Assembly (NCBI RefSeq): GCF_028640845.1
Contig: NC_080544.1
Location: forward strand, 57,302,711-57,366,710
DNA length: 64,000 bases
Origin: Ahaetulla prasina
Taxonomy: Eukaryota > Chordata > Lepidosauria > Squamata > Colubridae
Direction: 5' to 3'
Positions within the stretch are counted from its first letter, which is position 1, and the number at the start of each line of letters is the position of its first letter. A program made the position numbers and the translations under genes. The notes under the pieces were generated by a model that worked only from the letters and a program-made list of their open reading frames with translations, made no database searches and was not told the origin of the DNA. Below are positions 9,481 through 20,995 of this stretch, one piece after another.

Positions 9481-12035
9481 ACTTTAGCGAATGGAAGAAT
9501 TGCACTGTTTTAAATATGAGGCCAAAGAGATATTTTCAAACTTCCTTTTTTAATTTTAAAATATACTCTTGTTTCCTATGCTTTTATAGGGCTATGGGAT
9601 TCTTCAGCATTAAAATCATTATGAAGATATTTCCAAACGAACTGCAAAAAGAGGCTCTTGGGGAATCCAATGTTAGTGCATTGTGAATTGGACTTGGAAA
9701 CATGGCTCTTTCCTCCTAACACAATCTCCTTCTTCAGAAGTACTTCAAGGACTGGTCATGGAACTATGAGATGTGTGATCATAGAGGAATTTTAAGAAAA
9801 GTTACTAAAATTTCATTAAAAGGAAACCAATATCACCATAATCATACAGAATACATTTTAAAATAACAAGGCTGAAGATGCTCAGCCACCTCAACGACTT
9901 CCTAAAGTATGCTTTCTAAACAATTGATTTTTACTCAATTTCTGCAAGTAATGTTGCTTTTCAAAAAGTAGACAAAAAGATTTGCTAAATTTCAGTCAGC
10001 TATGATCTAAGGATTATGCTGCATTCACATTTCTGAAATAGGCAGAAAGATGAGAAGGAGGACGGGGGGTGAGGGATGGAGAGAGAGGGTGGGGGGAGAG
10101 AGGGAGAGAGAGAGAGAAATAATATGTGTGTTAACTTGAAAAGACGCTTACTGAATAACAGTCTCTAATTCTTATTTATACTATGGTTTTTGTCTTGTAA
10201 GAAAATCAAGGTAAAGAGTATCAAGATTTTATTATTCAGAATCTTTTAAAATCACATTTAATTTTAACCGGACTTTGTAATAGAGTCCCATGCTGAATTA
10301 TGCTCTTTTTAATCACTGGAAAACTGACACTGTAAACAGGTCTAGCACAGACAGAGGAAATAATCTTCAAACTCCCAGCAATTAAAAGTGTCAATTTGCA
10401 TTCAGCATATTTTTTTTCTCCTTCCCTTCTCTTTTTCTCTTTCCTCTTTCCTCTTCCTCTTTTCCTAAAGCAGAACTTGTGCATTGGAATGGCAGGCATC
10501 AAATACTTCCCAACATCTGCCTAGGACACCCCCCCACCCCAACAACCTTTCTTTAATTTCTAAACATAGAATAGCTATCTTTCCAGCACAGGAACATTTC
10601 AGCAATTCCAAGAGAGTTTGACACCTGATGTCTTGGGTCAGTAGTTTGAAATCTGCCCTGAATAAAAAGAGATTTTGTTGGACTGATGGAATCTTAGAGC
10701 TTATGCTTCTTTTTTAATTTCTTGCTTGCAACAGGCTGCTGTAGATTTTCTTTTTTCAATTTTGAATTCATCTCTCCAGCTTTTTACTTTCTCTTTTGAT
10801 ACTCAGAATGTCTACCAGCTCAATAATGTTTCTAGAAGTCAAAATAACCTGTCAGAGTCAATGGGAAAGCTGTAGGCTTAACTGTCATTCCTTCCATAGA
10901 GTTGGATTTACTGGCTGGCAGAAGCGAGATACCATCAAGGTGACCTCTCACACATAGGCCCTGCTCAAATAATCTATTGCCAGGAAGAAAGAAATATATA
11001 TGTGTGCCAAGATAGTCTGATCTTCCCAATGGAACCATTTAAATTATTTATAAGAAAATGAAACATTAATTGAATATTAAAATTAATATTGCAGTCAGAA
11101 CAACTGGTCTTGAAATGCCACTTATTTTTCAATGGCAGTATTGAGAATACTGATATATGCCATTTGAGAGCACCAATATCAATCTTTACTAAGAAGCTGA
11201 AATAATCGCTGCTGCTTAAAGAAAAAGTCATAAAGAATGTAACAAGAACAGTGGTTCAATTAAGCCAAACTATTCAGGTTGTCTTGGTCATAATATATTC
11301 TGTGGTTCTTGGAACAACCATACCATATAACTAATTTCTCTTTCCTCTACTCAGTTTCAAAATGGAGGAGATGGGAGCATGTCAAAAGAAACTCAAATGT
11401 TTAGCCTCTCTTGTCCTTACTAATGCTATTCTTACGGATTTGTTTTCTTTGTTTATGCTGCTGAACTGACGTACCCAAGGTCATTCAGTGGGAAGGCTGG
11501 TCTCCACATAAATATCTGAAGAGGCTCTAGTTTTGTCAATTCAGAGCAACCAATATTGAAAAGAAATGCATGCAGTACACGACAGCAGAAGCCACGCTTC
11601 AGGGTCTAATATTGTAATGCTTGAAGTCAATTTCAATTTACTATCCCGTAAAGAAGAATCCATAAAAATGGATTTTATGGATTCTATAGAATGCCACAAT
11701 CTGAAGTCAATTATTGAAACTGGTATGTCAATGATAGTTGCAGCATAATGATCAAGAAAGATAACCACAGTTGATGAAATGGTTGCTGGGAATGGCATTG
11801 TCTCCTTCTTAATTGACCTGCCTCTTCTGCTTGCTGTGGCCTGGGTCAAGCACCTTCCCTTCTTCTCTCTATTTCCAACAGGAATAGTAGGAAATAAAAT
11901 AAACAGGAGAATGATGGAGTACTGGAAGGATAAAGCTGCTTTTGGAGGGGAATGAAAAGGTAGAAGAAAACCAGCTGCAAATCCAAAGAACGGAAGTGTC
12001 TATCAATTTAAGTCTTTTTGTACAAGTCTTTTTGT
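9481..12035. other. Unassigned; purine-rich tract at 10065-10118
   Basis: A GA/GGGA low-complexity tract lies at 10065-10118. The antisense-pyrimidine frame near 10236-10502 is a composition artefact. No element ends or conserved coding motif recognised. Confidence 0.4.
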
Positions 12036-12812
12036 ATAAGTTCTTCACTTATGATCATAATTGGGACCAGAATTTTCATTGTGAAGTAAGGCAGTTATTA
12101 AGTAAGTCATGCTCATTGTTGTTGTTGTTTTTGTTGTTGTTTTTTGCCATGGTTAAGCAAAGCACTGCAGTTGTTAAGTGAATCAAGTAGTTGTTAAGCA
12201 AGTTTGATTTCCCTCATTGACTTTGTTTGTTGGAGTTGCAAATGGTGGGAAGGTTGCAAATTGTGATCACATGACCCCAGGATACTGCAACTGTTATAAA
12301 TACATGCCAATTGGCAAGTATGCAATTTTAATCATTTGATTGTGGGGATGCTGTGACAGTTATAAGCTGTGGTGAAATCTTCTGCAGGTTGCCACTGCGC
12401 ACTCTGCGCCAAATGCATGCTGCCCAAGTGCATGCACGCTGTGTGCCAAATGCACGCTGCCCGTGCACATGTGCAGTGTGTGCCAAATGCATGCTGTGTG
12501 CGTGCACATGCATAGTGCACACCAAATGCTTTGCGCGGTAAAAGGAGCCATTTGAAGGTAAGTAGAACAGCTGTGCCATGCAGGATTTCCTGCTTTCTAG
12601 TGAATATAAATCGCACGGCACACCTGATCATTGTAAATACCAGTTTGGATGAACCGGTAGCTTTTTTTTACTACCAATTCATCCAAACCGGTGAGAACCA
12701 GTAGCATTTCACCCCTGGTTATAAGTGTGAGGGTCAGTTGTAAGTCGTTTTTTTCAGTGTCATTGTGACTTCAAATAGACCCTAAAGAAATGCTTGTACA
12801 TTGAAGTCTACC
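12036..12812. mobile_element. TA-flanked MITE of Tc1/mariner type, split by a hAT
   Basis: It has the 'gttaagtgaatca' and 'tgtgatcacatgacccc' blocks also found (in reverse) at 60157-60534. The ends are degenerate ('ttcttcacttatgatc' and 'acattgaagtctaccta') and lie next to TA. A hAT occupies 12367-12717, so the MITE itself is about 425 bp. Confidence 0.7.
12367..12717. mobile_element. Non-autonomous hAT inside the MITE
   Basis: The ends 'ctgtggtgaaatcttctg' and 'gtagcatttcacccctg' are imperfect inverted repeats. A perfect 8-bp target duplication, gttataag, flanks it (12359-12366, 12718-12725). The interior has repeated 'gccaaatgcatgctg' units and, at 12639-12690, a short hairpin built on 'gatgaaccggtag'. 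Confidence 0.9.
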
Positions 12813-14709
12813 TATATCTCCTAAGCAACAACGATGAGCCCTACAAAAACCTGGCAACAGCAAATCCAACTCCAAAGGCATTCCTCAGTGAAAGATGATT
12901 GTCCAGTGTAAATTCATCTTTATATATGCTGCCTCTCTGAACTTATAAACCATTGGCCACTATAGGCAATAAGTGTAGATATGTTGGTAGAGGGACCCCG
13001 TAATTCTATCTCTCGTTCTTTTCTTATCTTATTTTGCAGTTTCTATGTAATATGAATCCTGTTGATTAGATTGATATTTTCTGGGCTCTTATATCTCTCC
13101 TTCCTTTCTCAGTTCAATTCTTTTTCCCTTTTGTCAAGAACCTGCACAGTTCAGCTTCTTATTGATTTGCTTCATAATGGAGGAAAGCGCACCATCGCTT
13201 TTAATTGCAGAGAGACATACTAACTCAGGCTTTCCTATCACTATGTTATTTCCTAACTAATGTTCATCTATATTTTCTTTCATGCAAGCACTAGAGTTAA
13301 GAATACTTTTTTTTCAAAAGTTGTACTTCTAAAAGGAGTGCTACTGTCTCCAGCTTGCTTTCTGCTATGCAAAGCTGCATGCTGTCCAATATCATTCCTC
13401 CACCACGTCCCCATTTACAAGTTATTATTTGACAACCTATCTCAAAAGATGGAATATTTTCTTGCTTTAAAGCAGAGTCATTCACCCATTCATACATCTA
13501 CTGTAAATAATACAGTTCAAGCCATTCTGACTGCCTGACGCATAAATCAAAAACACCATCAGAGAGATATAAAAAAGGTTAACAGATAAACCAACCAAGT
13601 CATACACCTTATTAATGAGGAAGTCCCATCAATGCTCCAGTCTAAATTATAAAGCAGGCAAAATCAACAAGATCAAAACAAAAAAGTGTGAACTGGACAA
13701 TCATTAAAGAAGCACTGTGGTCTAGTAATTCAATTATGAAAGGGTAACTTCATAATTAAAAGGCATTCATTGCTGACTAGGCCTGGGATTTTCTGCCTCT
13801 AATATATTCTGCTCCCAGTATATTCAATAGTCCTTTTGAATAAACTGAAGTGGACAGACTTGACAAGAACTACTTGAAGAGAAAATTAGTATGCCTGCTT
13901 CTTCCCTTGACTTTTCTATATAAATTCATTTGGAGGTTATCCGCTATTTTTATCACAATGTCCCTTCTCTACTATCGGTAAGTAAGGACTATAATAACAT
14001 AATTTACTTTATAAAGGCATTTTTCAAATATATCTGATTTGTCTAACACTTTCACACCACCTTTCACTTTGAAGCACCTATTCTATGAGGGTAAAGAACA
14101 GAGGTTAAAATTAGTGAGAGTGCTGGAATGTTCTATGACAGCATCTCTATATTTATTGCAGTCATAAACAGTGCATTAAAATTTCAGTCAGTTTGCATAT
14201 GGAGAAAAAGAAGAGGGTTAAAGATGGCTGTCACAGCAGGAGCAAAAAAAAACCTTGATTTACTGTCCTCTCCTTCTGCTACTTTTCCACCTCCTTCTGT
14301 TCAGCTCAGGACAACATAAAATTCAAACCATTTCAAGAACACTTAAAAAGTGAAATAAAATTCAGTCTGTGATCCTTAGCATACTTCCCAATAAGTATGC
14401 TTCATTGAATACACACACAGTTCCGGTGCAAAAGAAATTATGTTACATAGGTGCTGCCACAAAACTTCCAAAGTTTCACAAATCACTTTCCAAAGAGACT
14501 TTACAGCTGGGGAGATTTCATCCTCTTCCACTCCTCAATCATATTCTACCAATAGTTATATACCACTTAAAGTGCTTGGTTAAAAAAGGCATTCATTTAT
14601 TTATTCAAAGAAACAAAAAAACTCCAGATTCTGCTAGCTTTTGTGTTTTCAGAAAGCGCATGGGATTGCAACTTTTGCATTTTTTGTTTCCTTTAGGCAA
14701 AATACTTAT
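12813..14709. other. Unassigned
   Basis: No element ends and no coding motif seen. A 120-codon frame at 14369-14731 has no recognisable domain and runs into a MITE. Confidence 0.4.
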
Positions 14710-14711
14710 TA

Positions 14712-14947
14712 CTGTATTTTCCCCAAAATAAGACCTAATTGGAAAATAAGCCCTAGCATGATTTTTCAGGATGCTCATAACATAAGCCCTATTCCAGAAA
14801 TAAGCCCCAGTTAAGATTATCAGTCAGACAGAAGCATTTAGTACCATATTTCCCAGAAAATAAGACCTAACCAGAAAATAAGGCCTAATGCGTATTTTGG
14901 GGGCAAAAATTAATATAAGATCCAGTCATATTTTCAGAGAAATACAG
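14712..14947. mobile_element. Mariner-type MITE
   Basis: The ends 'ctgtattttccccaaaataa' and 'tcatattttcagagaaatacag' are imperfect inverted repeats flanked by TA (14710-14711, 14948-14949). Inside, the block 'atttcccagaaaataagacc' near 14850 repeats the left end, so the element looks internally duplicated or composite. Confidence 0.75.
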
Positions 14948-14994
14948 TAGGAACTAATGCAGCTTCTGATTAACTTCAAATTGCATATGTTCTT

Positions 14995-15202
14995 GTGGTT
15001 ACATTTTGTATATGCCTTTGAGTCAGTTGACTGCCCTGTGGTTTTCTTGGCAAGGTTTATTGGAAATAGTTTAGCATTGCCTCTTTCCTAAGGTTGAAAG
15101 AGGTGACTGGCTGAAGATCACCTAGGCAGCTTCATGCCTAAAGTGGGACTTGAACTCTCCTGATTCCTAGCCTTACGCCTTAACCATTATACCAAACTGG
15201 CT
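14995..15202 (-). mobile_element. tRNA-derived SINE, antisense
   Basis: On the minus strand it begins 'agccagtttggtataatggt' (A box region), has a B-box-like 'gagttcaagtccc', and continues 'gtgatcttcagccagtcacc'. The same family occurs at 18339-18582 and 63797-63996. It is old and diverged. Confidence 0.7.
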
Positions 15203-15284
15203 CTGTTCATGGTCGCATACACAGACTAATTCTAAATGTTTTTGCTTTAATCTCATGTTCATTCTGATCTTTATTTCACATTGT

Positions 15285-15312
15285 CTGATGAAGAGTTCCA
15301 AAGAACTCAAAA
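15285..15312 (+). other. Hammerhead-like core motif, degenerate
   Basis: CTGATGA (15285-15291) is followed by GAGTTC, loop CAAA, GAACTC (15293-15308; six perfect pairs) and then AAAA where a hammerhead ribozyme needs GAAA. Retroelement-linked hammerheads have this arrangement, but the G is lost and no helix III is apparent, so activity is unlikely. Confidence 0.35.
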
Positions 15313-15316
15313 CCTT

Positions 15317-16799
15317 GCACAGATTTTTATGTCATTTAGACAATGTTATTGCCGGCTTTTGTCTCTTGGACTGTTTTTTTTATTATTATTTTCCTTTCTA
15401 TACTTCATTCATTCACAGAGCATTTGTTTCTTGTTTTCCCAACTCTTTTTTCCCTGAGCTAAATCAAAGCTATACCCCATTCTCCTACTCCATTTTCATG
15501 AGCACACAGCATGTTGCAGAAGGTTAATATAGCTTTCAAACTCTGCTATGGTGAATGACATGTTAATGGTGTGCATGTCATCTTAAATAATTCATAATGC
15601 TAACAATGTGACTCAGCACTTAATTTGTCTCCTTTTGTCAATGGGGAGAGAAGTTAGCATTCTTAAGGATGCTTCTGTCTAGGTCAGTAACAGCCACATT
15701 CCTTTCCAGCTGAGACAAAAAAAATATGGAAAAGAGAAGAGACATTTAAAAAGAAATATTAAATATCTAGTGTGGTTTGCCTCATTTGACTCTACATCCA
15801 AAAATGGGGAACATATCAGTCATACGTATTATGAAAAACTCTGCATTCATGCTCCTAATGTATATCACAAATTCCCAGTCAGTTTGCTAAAAAATGAATC
15901 GTATCCAATTTTCACTAGCAGTGCCATAAAAAAAATCTGAAAATAACAACTGGTTCTTCCGCTACAGATTATGATTCTAATAATAGGCAACCTTTTGTAG
16001 AGCCATAGGCATATTGGCTGATATTCAAAATGTTTAGCTTCAGATTCATGCACATTTGGGATGCACTCCATGCAATTTGCAGAGTACATCCACTGCCTCA
16101 GGCAATGCACATGTAGTCCACATTTTCATCAGAGAGACCCATTGGTACTTTTTTCCTGGGTAGATGATTTTTATTTTAAAAAAACTGTAAGGATTTAATA
16201 TTTGTTATTGTGAATAAAGAAATTTTCATTCACAATTTATGGTTTTCTGCTTAATAACTGAAATAATAACATATCATTGTTTCAGTCTAAATATATTAAA
16301 AGGGTAATTGTGAATTCAGTTGGCTGAAACTCCTGAGATACTACAGAAATACTTTTTGGGAGAAGTTATGAAATATCGCATAATATGGAAGAAACCACTG
16401 AATTTTGAATGCTTCCACAACCATAAGAAAGTACCATTCTATGAAAGTCCCATAGAAAATATGGGAAGCAGATTTGTTGGAGCCCCAGATATTCCACCAA
16501 GGTTCCTGACTGTTAGTTGAAACTCTTGTTTTGGAAGATTTGTTTAAGTGGAAAGAAAACGTGCACCTGAACTCAGAAATAGAGGAAGAAATGATCACAG
16601 CTAACAAAGCCACAAATTCCAAAAATATCTCCCTATTTTTTCAAAGTGTTCACATAACATTACACAGCTCCATTATAATATCCCATCATCCATTTTCATG
16701 TACTTTATTGTGATTCATGTGCTAACACCTATACGATGGATATACTATTAGCCTCACTTCCACTGTGCCCCCCAGTTGCATGCAAAGAAGTCAAAATTA
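15317..16799. other. Unassigned
   Basis: No element ends or coding motif recognised; AT-rich. Confidence 0.4.
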
Positions 16800-17030
16800 T
16801 CATTAACCAATTTAAGTGTGGTAAAAACCATGGAGTGACTATATCCCCATCCTCACCCTGAGCTAATTAAATCCCATTCAAACTGGTGGACGCTTTTATA
16901 TTGGCTCTTTGTTTTCATACATCAACCAGACAGCCAACATTCCAGAGGGGGGAAGAGTCATAATTGTCCCCTTATATAAAAAGGGCAAACAGAATGATCT
17001 GGATAATTATAGCCAATTAGTCTATTGAAC

Positions 17031-17033
<3 letters not shown>

Positions 17034-17090
<57 letters not shown>

Positions 17091-17541
17091 TTTTGTCACA
17101 ACAATATATATAAGCATCACACAAAAAGATTATATAGTATATAAACATATATATGAGGAAATATTAGGAGGTATAAGCATATATATATATATATATATAT
17201 AAGAAGAAGAAGAAAAAAGAAAAACAATAGGACAGGAACGGTAGGCACGTTTGTGCTCTTATGCACGCCCCTTATGGTCCTCTTAGGAATGGGGTGAGGT
17301 CAATAGTAGAAAGTTTTTGGTTAAAGCTTTTGGGATTATGGGAAGAGACCACAGAGTCAGGTAAAGTGTTCCAAGCACTGATGATTCTGTTACAGAAGTC
17401 ATATTTTCTGCAATCTAGATTAAAGCGGTTAACATTAAGTTTAAATCTATTGGTTGCTCTTGTATTATTGCAATTAAAGCTGAAGTAATCTTTAACAGGA
17501 AGGACATTACAATAGATGATTCTATGAGTTAAACTTAATTG
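17034..17541 (-). mobile_element. CR1/L2-superfamily LINE 3' end (family X), antisense
   Basis: The minus strand encodes 'NRFKLNVNRFNLDCRKYDFC' and 'WNTLPDSVVSS', then a 3' UTR with the block 'gcataagagcacaaacgtgc' and 'aataggacagg' (antisense here), ending in a long (TAAA)n tail seen as (TTTA)n at 17034-17093. An (AT)n run lies at 17178-17202. Related copies are at 42690-43490, 45880-46440 and 53075-53765. Confidence 0.8.
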
Positions 17542-17552
17542 GCAAACTATAT

Positions 17553-17783
17553 AAGGGGCCACGGTGGCTCATGTGGGAAGACGCTGAGCCTGCACTCCGC
17601 TGAAGTCGGCAGGTTGACCTCTTGATTCCTGTGAGCGAATAAACCATGTGGGGACAGGAAAAGAGCCTTCCCTGATTGCCTACTGGCCTTCAGGCACCTC
17701 ACAGGTAATGTAACACTGCCCGAAAAAATTCCTTTCACAGCTGGCGATCCCCGGCTAACACATGTATATGCTAAAATGAAAAA
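17553..17783 (+). mobile_element. tRNA-derived SINE
   Basis: The head 'gccacggtggctcatgtggg' resembles a tRNA A box. The B box is poorly preserved. A perfect 11-bp target duplication, gcaaactatat, flanks it (17542-17552, 17784-17794). It differs from the Sauria SINE at 8887 in body and 3' end. Confidence 0.75.
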
Positions 17784-18338
17784 GCAAACTATATGCCAGG
17801 TACCAAACCTGTGTAATAGAAGAGGGAATAATTAACCAGAGCAAGCAGGGTTTCTACTGGAACATTCTACTATAGACCATTGCATAGCACTTCAATATAT
17901 GGCAGACAAACATCTGACTTGAATCTCCAGTTTTTATTGATTTCAAGGAACCCTTTCATAATTTCTCAGGATAAAACTTTGGGACTTTCTGAGCAGATCC
18001 TCTAGCAACAGGATTCTTAATCCTTATTCATAAACTATATTATAACATTGGCTTTAAAGATGGAACTGAGGGAAGGGGGGAACCTTTCTGACTTTATTCA
18101 GATTACTAAGGGGATGAAACAATGCTATATTATAGCACTATTGCTCTTTAACATATATATCAATTCTCCGATTAAAACTCTCCTGGAAGTTGATATCCAT
18201 GCATCTAAATTAGTAGAAAGGCATCTCCAATTTTACTCAGTTTTACTGATGCAGTTCTTCTCTCTTTGCCTTCTGTAAGCATGAAGCGAACACTGAGATC
18301 CCTGGCATCCTACTGTAATGAGAAACAATAATCAATTT

Positions 18339-18582
18339 GCCAGTGTGGTCTAGTGGTTAAGGAACCAGGCTAGAAAGCAAGAGACAGTTATTTCAAGGCC
18401 CACCGTAGTCATGAAATTGAGGTGGATGACTTTGGGCCAATCACTCTCTCTTAGTCCAAAATTGGAAGAGGAAGTTGTGTTAGATATGTTCACCACTTTG
18501 AGTTATTTTTTTAAAATTTTGTGTGTGGAGCGGTGTTTGAATAAATATATAAATAAACAAACTATATGATAAATAAACTATG
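18339..18582 (+). mobile_element. tRNA-derived SINE
   Basis: The head 'gccagtgtggtctagtggtt' is tRNA-like, followed by 'gggccaatcactctctctta', as in 14995-15202 and 63797-63996. It ends in an (AATA)-rich tail. The target duplication is unclear. Confidence 0.7.
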
Positions 18583-19049
18583 ATAAATCTGAAATTTTAG
18601 ATTTTTCTAACCAAAGATATAAGCACAATTGGACAATTAATGAAGTGGAGCAACTGAAATGTTTTAAATACTTGAGCATATAGTATTCAGGTCACCACAG
18701 TCCTGGTAAATTATGCCACTTCTGCTGCCCAAGAGAGCACACAAGCAATAATTAAATTTTATAGGCAACAGGCAGCAAATTACATTCCAGCAGCAGGGAA
18801 ACTATTTATGACTAAAACAAGTACCTAAGTATTCTATGGGATATGACTGGGCCCAAACATAAGCCCATTCAATCACCAAATGTTAGATACCTGCAAGTCC
18901 TGTACTGCAAAGTATTATACAGTCTAACCCTAAGTAAATATAGATGGGCCTTTTCCAGAGCCCGCTTTAATGTCCTTCCAACAGTTCTACTGGTAAGAAG
19001 ATATCATGGGACTCTTATCTGCATAGACTTTGCCCTTGTGGATCCAGGG

Positions 19050-20671
19050 CAGTGGTGGGTTGCTACCAGTTTTCCCCGGTTCTTGCGAACTGGTAGTGGA
19101 AATTTTGAATAGTTCTGAGACTGGTAAATACCACCTCTGCCTGGCCCCGCCCCCAATCTATTCATTGTCTCCCAACTCCCAGCTGATTGGCTAGAAGGAA
19201 AAAAATCAGGGCTCACTTGACAAAGAAGGGGGGGAAAAGCAAGACACTGTCGCTTTAAATTGAGAAGCCGAGAAGCCTGCCAACTGATCGGCTAGAATGA
19301 AAAAATCAGGACTCGCCAGGAGACCACTTGGCAAAGAAAAAGAAGGGGGGGAAAGTTGCCGTCGCTTTAAATTGACAAGCCAAGAAGCAGCTTCTGGAAG
19401 GAGGATTTTACTTGCAGAAGTGAAGTCACATTCAGCAGTTCATTTCCAGGTCAGCTGAACAACAAACTGGATAAGAGGAGAGCTTTATATATGGTTCTAT
19501 GTTTTTGAAGTTTTGGGGTTTGTGCAACATGGGCTTTGCGTTTCTAAAAAGGTTTGGGTGATTTCCATTGTGAAATACCCTATCTTGAATGAGTTTTCTG
19601 CCTACTTGTAAATGGAGCAGAACTTCCGGCTTCCACTTTCTATTATCTCTAAGCACAGGTAGCTGTTTTCTTCTTTAAAAGTTTCCTTTATGCAGCTGGC
19701 AGGAATGTGGAATGAGTATGAGGCAGGTTCCTTGTTAGCAGCTTGATATTTCCTAGCTATTCTGGGAGCCTTATGAGTAATATTTTATTTGGGAAAATGA
19801 AGAAAAGGGAGTTTGATTCCTTCCCAGACCAGGTTAGTGCGGTGGGGAGGGAATGGGGATTTTGAAGTAACCTTCCCCTGGAGTGGGGAGGGAATGGGGA
19901 GTTTGAAGTATCCTCCCCCTGTCACGTCACGCCCACCAAGCCACACCCACAGAACCAGTAATAAACATTTGAAACCCACCACTGCATAAGTCCATCTTAA
20001 TATGCTATTCCTGATATGTGATGTTTTGTATACATACAGAGAAAGAAGCACTCTTGAAACCTTTGACTTTTAGGCTTGCTGTCAAACATCAGTCATAATA
20101 CTAATGACTGTTTTGAACAATATGCAGGTTGTATTACACAAATGGCTATTTTATATGTGAAATTATGACTAAAATATTTCTGCACCTATATTGGTTCACA
20201 CTGTCAGGAAGTTTCTCCTTAGTTTTAGGTTGCTTCTCTCTTTGTTCAGTTTCCATCCATTGCTTCTTGTTTTACCTTCTGGTGCTTTGGAAAATACATT
20301 GCCTCCCCTTCTTTCTGGCAGCCCCTTAAAAGTCTGTTGCTTATCACACTCTTGGGCAAAGCATGTGAGCCATTTCCTCCTTTCAGTGGTCCATGAAAAT
20401 GCAACTATAGTATGTGGATAATAAAGTTGAAAAAGATGGATAACATTTTTACAGAACTATAGATATGTTGAGGTTGGGTATGACAAGGAATGGCTGGGAA
20501 GGGAAGGGCCAGATGAGGCACCCCTTGACCTGAGTGACATTGAGTTGGCCATGCCTACCCAGTCACATGACCATCAAGCTACACCCACTGTCACATGACC
20601 ATCAAGCCATGGCCACAAAATAAGCCATGCCCACAAAGCTGGTAGTAAAAAAAAATTAGAACCCACCCCTG
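19050..20671. mobile_element. hAT family B, long copy with a CR1 segment inside
   Basis: The ends 'cagtggtgggttgctacc' and 'ttagaacccacccctg' are inverted repeats. The perfect 8-bp target duplication atccaggg (19042-19049, 20672-20679) fixes the 1,622-bp element. No transposase is encoded. The arm 19050-19984 ends in an internal end-like 'aaacccaccactg'. The part 20060-20671 matches 24580-25265 in reverse and holds an antisense CR1 fragment (about 20204-20335). Compared with the other copy it has extra DNA around 19870-20060, so it is composite or carries a partial nested copy. Confidence 0.85.
20204..20335 (-). mobile_element. CR1 ORF2 segment carried inside hAT family B
   Basis: The sequence 'tgtcaggaagtttctcctta' and what follows parallels 28216-28350 of the antisense CR1. 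The equivalent stretch lies at about 25025-25160 in the other hAT B copy, so it is part of the hAT family and not a separate insertion. Confidence 0.75.
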
Positions 20672-20995
20672 ATCCAGGGAGTTGGAAATTCCTCTCATGC
20701 CATGTGGTATCCTTTTTATGATGTCCCAATAATTCTGATCTCCCCAATAATTTCAAAATTATGAGGACTGCTCTGGTAAATTTTATGTTTATTACTTTTT
20801 AAGGAATTCTATATTCACACTCAGGTGGCCAAATACTTTACCAAGTTATACAACTGTCCAAAACTTTTAATTAGATATCATTTTTCCCATTTCCCAATAA
20901 TGAATTGTTGTGTCAAACTATTTGTCTTTTTTACTGTAAAAGCTGGCCAAAAACTGTAATAAAGATATTTGAATTTGAATTTGAATACCCCTGTT

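Larger units (their letters stand above)
16800..20995 (+). pseudogene. Decayed LINE interrupted by four later insertions
   Basis: The pieces 16800-17032, 17784-18338, 18583-19049 and 20672-20995 read as one LINE ORF2 in order. 'RVIIVPLYKKGKQNDLDNY' at about 16950-17010 is an RT block. 'QAGF' and 'HSTIDHCIALQYMADKHL' lie near 17840-17915. 'FIQITKGMKQ' and 'LLFNIYIN' fall near 18090-18165. A C-terminal domain ('SKYRWAFSRARFNVLP') sits near 18930-18985, just left of the hAT. The 3' end after the hAT carries AATAAA and a (GAATTT)n-like tail at 20960-20990. Stops and frameshifts occur throughout. The clade is not settled; proteins of this style are common in squamate genomes. Confidence 0.65.

Noticed and set aside
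12353..12631. Cys/His-rich frames resembling zinc fingers
   Set aside because: They come from 'gccaaatgcatgctg' repeats in a hAT; spacing does not fit a zinc-finger pattern.
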